Origin: Actinomycetota bacterium
Lineage (GTDB): Bacteria > Actinomycetota > Acidimicrobiia > Acidimicrobiales > Ilumatobacteraceae
DNA: 52,257 nt
Assembly (NCBI GenBank): GCA_027730505.1
Contig: JAQCGT010000004.1
Coordinates: 1-52,257 of the forward strand
Reading direction: 5' to 3'
Every line of letters starts with the position of its first letter. The stretch's first letter is position 1. The notes under the pieces are model-generated. The model was not told the origin of the DNA and did no database searches. It saw nothing but the letters and a program-made list of their open reading frames with translations. Of the stretch, positions 47,872 to 52,257 are shown piece after piece. Both the position numbers and the translations under genes were made by a program.

Positions 47872-48554
47872 AACAACGTGGATGGGGCGTCGAGACGCTT
47901 GCGCCTCGACGCTCCGGACCATGGCACGGCGGTGTCCATGAATGCCCACGAGGTCCGATGTTCAACCGAAGGTCCCCACGCATTCAGACCCATCCGATGG
48001 CGGGCGCACGGGTATCCCTTATTGGTATCGAACGCCCAATGCAGATGCGAGTCGGCGAGCGTACGCATATGGCGGTCCCGCGTGACCTTGGCCAGGATCG
48101 AGGCCGCAGCCACACTCGCCACATCGCGGTCCGCCTTGACCCGCATCTCAACGTGGGGGACACGCGGAGAGACGAAGTCCCAGTTGCCGTCAACCACTGC
48201 CACATCCACGCCGACATCAAGCGCATCGAGGGCCCGATGTAAGGCCAGACGCTGTGCCGCTGCCATGCCGAGGTGATCACACTCGGCAGCCGACGCCCAC
48301 CCGGTCGACCAGGCCCGACACCACGGCGACAGCACCTCATAAGCCGCCTCTCGTGAACGCTCGCTCAACACCTTCGAATCGGCGATCGAGTCGGGAATGC
48401 CATCGGTGAACGCCGAGTCGGGCAGCACCGCCACGCCGACCACCAGCGGACCAGCCCACGCACCCTTGCCCACCTCATCGATGCCGGCGACCACACCTCC
48501 GCCTTGTCGAAGACGTTGCTCGAGCTCAAGCGTAAGTTGCGAGCGACGCGTCAT
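47868..48554 (-). CDS. rnhB: Ribonuclease HII
   Basis: VVAGIDEVGKGAWAGPLVVGVAVLP, DSKVLSERSREAAYE, RDVASVAAASILAKVTRDRHM, NKGYPCARH. Confidence 0.95.
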   Translation of the reverse strand: MTRRSQLTLELEQRLRQGGGVVAGIDEVGKGAWAGPLVVGVAVLPDSAFTDGIPDSIADSKVLSERSREAAYEVLSPWCRAWSTGWASAAECDHLGMAAAQRLALHRALDALDVGVDVAVVDGNWDFVSPRVPHVEMRVKADRDVASVAAASILAKVTRDRHMRTLADSHLHWAFDTNKGYPCARHRMGLNAWGPSVEHRTSWAFMDTAVPWSGASRRKRLDAPSTLF

Positions 48555-49570
48555 GAGATGACGATGCCGAGATCGCCCGCAGTCACCTCGCCCACTCGCC
48601 ACCAGCCTTCGGCCACGAGGTCGTCAGCCAAATCGGCTGAAACCGATGCCAACAGCCCGCCCGACGTCTGTGGGTCGAAGCACAGCGCCTCGGCAACAGC
48701 GTCACCACTCGAGTCGAGATGACCGGCCAGGTAGTCGCGATTGCGTGGATCGCCGCCGGTACGCACCCCGGCAGCCGCAGCTTCGGCGGCACCCGGGTAG
48801 GCCTTGATCCCAGCACCGTCGATCACCGCCCGCACACCGGATCGCTCGGCCATTTCCCATCCGTGGCCCCCAAGCCCGTACCCGGTGACGTCGGTAGCGG
48901 CGCGCACATCGGATCCCGCCGCGACCAACCGCTCCGATGCACCACGATTCAAGGTCTTCATCCCGGCAATGGCCGCAGCCTGATCGTCCGTTGAGCCGGC
49001 TGCAAGAGTAAGCCCGGTACCGATCGGCTTGGAGAGCACCAGCACATCGCCGGGGCGGGCACCAGCCTTGCGGAGGACGCGCCCGGGGTGGACCACACCT
49101 TGAACTGCGAGGCCGTAGATGGGTTCGGGATTGCGGATCGTGTGTCCGCCAGCGACCGAACCCCCGGCCTCGGCCACGACGGCCGCACCAGCAGCAAAGA
49201 TCGCCGCGATGGCCTCACGCGGGAAGTGCTCGGGGAACGCTGCCACGTTGATCGCCATCACGACCCTGCCACCCATCGCAAATACATCGCTGCATGCGTT
49301 CGCCGCTGCGATTGCACCGAAGTCGGCTGGGTCGTCAACGAGTGGTGGAAAAAAGTCGGTCGTCGCCACGAGGGCCACGTCTTCACTCACCTGATACACC
49401 GCGGCATCATCGAATGGGGCGAGACCGATCAGCAGCGACGGGTCGGCGGCCGTCGGGAATTCAGACACCAACCCGGCGAGCAGTGACGCACCCCACTTCG
49501 CAGCACAACCACCGCATGACGTCCACTCGGTGAGTCGGATCAAATCATTGGAGCCGGTGGCGATGTCCAT
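48551..49570 (-). CDS. selD: Selenide, water dikinase (selenophosphate synthetase)
   Basis: LTEWTSCGGCAAKWG, DDAAVYQVSEDVALVATTDFFPPLVDDPADFGAIAAANACSDVFAMGG, GGHTIRNPEPIYGLAVQG, DVTGYGLGGHGWEMA, FDPQTSGGLL. Confidence 0.94.
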   Translation of the reverse strand: MDIATGSNDLIRLTEWTSCGGCAAKWGASLLAGLVSEFPTAADPSLLIGLAPFDDAAVYQVSEDVALVATTDFFPPLVDDPADFGAIAAANACSDVFAMGGRVVMAINVAAFPEHFPREAIAAIFAAGAAVVAEAGGSVAGGHTIRNPEPIYGLAVQGVVHPGRVLRKAGARPGDVLVLSKPIGTGLTLAAGSTDDQAAAIAGMKTLNRGASERLVAAGSDVRAATDVTGYGLGGHGWEMAERSGVRAVIDGAGIKAYPGAAEAAAAGVRTGGDPRNRDYLAGHLDSSGDAVAEALCFDPQTSGGLLASVSADLADDLVAEGWWRVGEVTAGDLGIVIS

Positions 49571-49579
49571 CGATGAAGT

Positions 49580-50782
49580 CTACGAAATCGCGGGATCGGG
49601 CGCCTCGAAGCCCCAGAGATGTTCTCCCGTCTCAGCGCCAGACTCCCACGACGCGTCGACCGCTGCGGCGCTGAGCCGCACGGGGCCGCCGCTGCACTCC
49701 CAGATCACGGCCGGCCGACGACCATGCCACCTCACCGCGAACGACACAGTCGCTGACCGTCCGGCCGGCAGACCATGCGCTTCGAATCCCTGCAACATCC
49801 AGTCCTCGGGAATCCCATCGGGTAAAAGGTCGCACTCGTTGCCGACTGCCGACACGAGTCGACGATCGAGCGCCATCGCCCGGCCGGCGCGGTTGTCGGG
49901 CACAGATCCGTCTCGCTGAGATCCAGACGCGATTCGGTCCAGGTCGGCCAGGGCGCGTCGCTCGTCGGCCAGCACCAACACCCTGGCAGCTGCGTCAAGG
50001 CCAGCCCAGATTCCAGCGGCTCCACGCCGAACAGCCCGCTCGACACTGCGAGCGACGATCGGGACGAGTTCATCGACCGGTTCACCCATCCGCGCCAGAT
50101 GATCTGCCTCAATGAGCGCCGACACCGGATCGACATCCGGATCGGAGAGGTCACCGAGCATCCAGTCACAGCGTGCGGCGACCACCGACTCTGCGGCTGA
50201 GCCGCCGATCGCTCCCGCGGGTAGGTCGTATCTGCCAGCCCGGTCGATGACCGAGCGCCAACCGGCTACGACCGATGAAAGGTCCGGTAATCCTTGGGGA
50301 AGCGAGCCCGATTGCTGAGCACCATGGCGAACGGCGATACGCGCCGTGGCGTGGTGTCCAACCGGCAGAGCCCGAGCGTCGCTTGGCATTCCGACCTCGT
50401 CCGGAACCGACGTGGTGGGGGCGGGTCCGGTGAGGATTCCCGGATTGTCGACCGCAACCACGACGGGAAGTGGCGACTCATTCTCGAACTCGACGACCGT
50501 CACACCACCCGATGATGCGGTGCACCACACACGCTGCACGAGATCACCGTTCGGAATGCGAATACGCGTCTCAACCGCCGCAACACCGTCGATGCGTCGA
50601 CTTCTGACGCCGGGATCACGGTCCGGGTCGTGCCACCGATCGTCAGCCGCCACTGCGAACCCGAACGACCGACCACCGTCGAGAGGGGTGATACGCCCGC
50701 CCCTTCCAACCTCGGCGCGCCACGAGGAACCAAGGTTTCCGATGAGCACCCTGTCATCCGCTGATTGCGCTGTCTCGGTCAC
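49580..50782 (-). CDS. Uncharacterised ~400-aa protein
   Basis: Long coding frame from GTG: VTETAQSADDRVLIGNLGSSWRAEVGRGGRITPLDGGRSFGFAVAADDRWHDPDRDPGVRSRR...DWMLGDLSDPDVDPVSALIEADHLARMG. Divergent to cofC. Confidence 0.7.
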   Translation of the reverse strand: MTETAQSADDRVLIGNLGSSWRAEVGRGGRITPLDGGRSFGFAVAADDRWHDPDRDPGVRSRRIDGVAAVETRIRIPNGDLVQRVWCTASSGGVTVVEFENESPLPVVVAVDNPGILTGPAPTTSVPDEVGMPSDARALPVGHHATARIAVRHGAQQSGSLPQGLPDLSSVVAGWRSVIDRAGRYDLPAGAIGGSAAESVVAARCDWMLGDLSDPDVDPVSALIEADHLARMGEPVDELVPIVARSVERAVRRGAAGIWAGLDAAARVLVLADERRALADLDRIASGSQRDGSVPDNRAGRAMALDRRLVSAVGNECDLLPDGIPEDWMLQGFEAHGLPAGRSATVSFAVRWHGRRPAVIWECSGGPVRLSAAAVDASWESGAETGEHLWGFEAPDPAIS

Positions 50783-50843
50783 GCGACCAGTCAAGCGCAG
50801 GCCGAGCAGTGCCACACCAATTCGGACTCCATACGCTGAGATC

Positions 50844-51446
50844 GTGTTCAATCGGCCGGCCACCGTCGCCGTCGTTCCGATCCGTTCGTTCAGCGGCGCC
50901 AAACACCGGCTGAGCGACGCGCTCGACGCCACCGGACGCGAGCGGCTAAGCCGCTGGACAGCGAACAACGTTCTCGATGCACTCGATGGTTTCGACGTAC
51001 TCGTTGTCACCGACGATGAGGTGGTGGCCTCCTGGGCACGCACTCGCATGTGCGACGTGCTGAGCCCGGGGGCGCCGGGGCTCAATAAGGCCGCCGCGGC
51101 TGCCCGCACTCGCCTCACCGGTGACGGAGTAGACCGAATGGCACTGATCCACTCCGACCTAGCCCTGCCCCGGTCGCTGCCGGCGGCGCTCAGCCAAACC
51201 GGAGCAGTGATCGTTCCCGACCTGAGCGCCGACGGGACCAACGTCTTGGTGCTCCCGGTGAACTCGCAGGTGCAGTTCGGCTACGGACCGGGGTCGTTCC
51301 GACGCCATCTCGACCGATGCCTCGCCGACACGTCCGTGGGGTCGATCGTCATTCACCGAGATCGCCGACTAGGACTGGATCTCGACACAGCCATCGACCT
51401 GAGGCATCCTCTCGTCGCCAATCTGATCGAGGAGGTCGTCACCTGA
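50844..51446 (+). CDS. cofC: 2-phospho-L-lactate guanylyltransferase-like (CofC)
   Basis: VAVVPIRSFSGAKHRLSDALDATGRERLSRWTANNVLDAL, LIHSDLALPRSLPAAL, VIVPDLSADGTNVLVLPV, FRRHLDRCL. Confidence 0.88.
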   Translation: MFNRPATVAVVPIRSFSGAKHRLSDALDATGRERLSRWTANNVLDALDGFDVLVVTDDEVVASWARTRMCDVLSPGAPGLNKAAAAARTRLTGDGVDRMALIHSDLALPRSLPAALSQTGAVIVPDLSADGTNVLVLPVNSQVQFGYGPGSFRRHLDRCLADTSVGSIVIHRDRRLGLDLDTAIDLRHPLVANLIEEVVT

Positions 51447-52210
51447 TGAATGCAAATGACCCGGGGCAGCCCCCGGCAGCATCAGGATCGTCGTGGTCGC
51501 AGGATCTGCCAACTCCGTCGGTGGCTTTGGCCGTCGGCGCGCATCCCGATGACATCGAGTTCGGCGCAGGCGGGACGCTTGCCAAGTGGGCACGGGGAGG
51601 GTGCCACATCCATCATCTCGTGCTCACCGATGGATCCAAAGGAACCTGGGACCCTGACGCCGACACTGCTGCCTTGGTCGAGCGACGCTCGATGGAGCAA
51701 CTCGAAGCCCACCGTCTTCTGGGTGGAAGAAGCACGCCCACGATGCTCGGCGCGGTCGACGGTGAGCTCACCTCGAGCCTGGAGATGCGATCGGCCGTGT
51801 CCCGAGCGATTCGCGAGATCCGCCCGGATGTGGTGCTGACCCATGACCCGTGGAAGCGATACCGACTGCACCCAGATCATCGGGAGACGGGCAAGATCGT
51901 CTGTGATGCAGTTGTCGCCGCCCGAGACCCTCATTTCCATCGCGAACACGGTTTGGCGCCTCATCGGCCCCAGCATCTTCTCCTCTGGGAGGCAGATGTA
52001 CCTGACCACGTGGAGGACATCGTCCACGTACTCGACATCAAACTCGATGCGCTGCACGCCCATGCGAGCCAATTCGAATCGACGATGAAGGCGACCGACG
52101 ACGATGGGTTGGCGGCATTCGACCTTCGAATACGAAACCGAGCGCGCGAACTCGGTCAACCGCACGGCCTGATTGCCGCCGAGGTTTTCCACCGCATGTC
52201 CGATCTGTGA
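51446..52210 (+). CDS. PIG-L/LmbE family deacetylase
   Basis: VALAVGAHPDDIEFGAGGTLAKWARGGCHIHHLVLTDGSKGT, VVLTHDPWKRYRLHPDHRETG; start overlaps the cofC stop (ATGA). Confidence 0.93.
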   Translation: MNANDPGQPPAASGSSWSQDLPTPSVALAVGAHPDDIEFGAGGTLAKWARGGCHIHHLVLTDGSKGTWDPDADTAALVERRSMEQLEAHRLLGGRSTPTMLGAVDGELTSSLEMRSAVSRAIREIRPDVVLTHDPWKRYRLHPDHRETGKIVCDAVVAARDPHFHREHGLAPHRPQHLLLWEADVPDHVEDIVHVLDIKLDALHAHASQFESTMKATDDDGLAAFDLRIRNRARELGQPHGLIAAEVFHRMSDL

Positions 52211-52222
52211 CCGAACGCGGAA

Positions 52223-52247
52223 CCGGCGGGGCGAAGAGCCCCGCCGG
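52223..52247 (+). terminator. Strong GC hairpin after the PIG-L gene (terminator candidate without visible U-tract)
   Basis: CCGGCGGGGC-GAAGA-GCCCCGCCGG, perfect 10-bp stem starting 12 nt after the stop codon. Confidence 0.5.
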
Positions 52248-52257
52248 AAACCGCTAC

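Noticed and set aside
47887-47912. GCGTCGAG...CTCGACGC hairpin near the znuB/rnhB convergence
   Set aside because: Perfect 8-bp stem but it lies in rnhB coding sequence and lacks an adjacent U-tract; not enough to call a terminator.
48551-49570. Possible selenocysteine in SelD
   Set aside because: The active-site region is encoded by Cys codons (SCGGC) with no in-frame TGA.
1-52257. CRISPR arrays, transposases, integrases, toxin-antitoxin or known anti-phage systems
   Set aside because: No spaced direct repeats and no recognisable proteins of these classes; the region looks like core chromosome.

Overview
The window is a high-GC, densely packed stretch of bacterial chromosome. It is probably actinobacterial and possibly Acidimicrobiia-like, judging from DUF3039, DUF4031, CofC and an ImuA'/ImuB/DnaE2 mutasome; that placement is inference. 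I found no CRISPR array, transposase, integrase, prophage or rRNA. About 50 genes can be supported. They include dprA (partial) and comM/yifB, clpP, tandem fold-type-II PLP enzymes, tRNA-Leu(TAG), rdgB-rph-murI, a cysteine synthase, a CoA-mutase large subunit, a rhodanese-ThiF fusion, sir2, a leucyl aminopeptidase, a heterodimer-like ABC exporter pair, malic enzyme, trpB2, trkHA, a zur/znuCAB zinc locus, rnhB, selD and cofC. The observations most worth following up are: (1) an SOS mutasome cassette, imuA'-imuB-NUDIX-dnaE2, with two near-ideal LexA-type palindromes and a NUDIX hydrolase between imuB and dnaE2; (2) a divergent gene sharing the imuA' promoter region that fuses a peptidase-E/cyanophycinase-like domain to a CysS C-terminal-like domain; (3) three consecutive perfect stem-loops, plus a small membrane-protein ORF whose stop codon lies in a hairpin loop, upstream of malic enzyme; (4) an HTH + B12-binding regulator carrying the CarH-type Wx9EH motif; (5) a Zur-like palindrome with His-rich extensions across the zinc uptake locus. 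All calls come from reading the sequence and recalling families. No searches were run.
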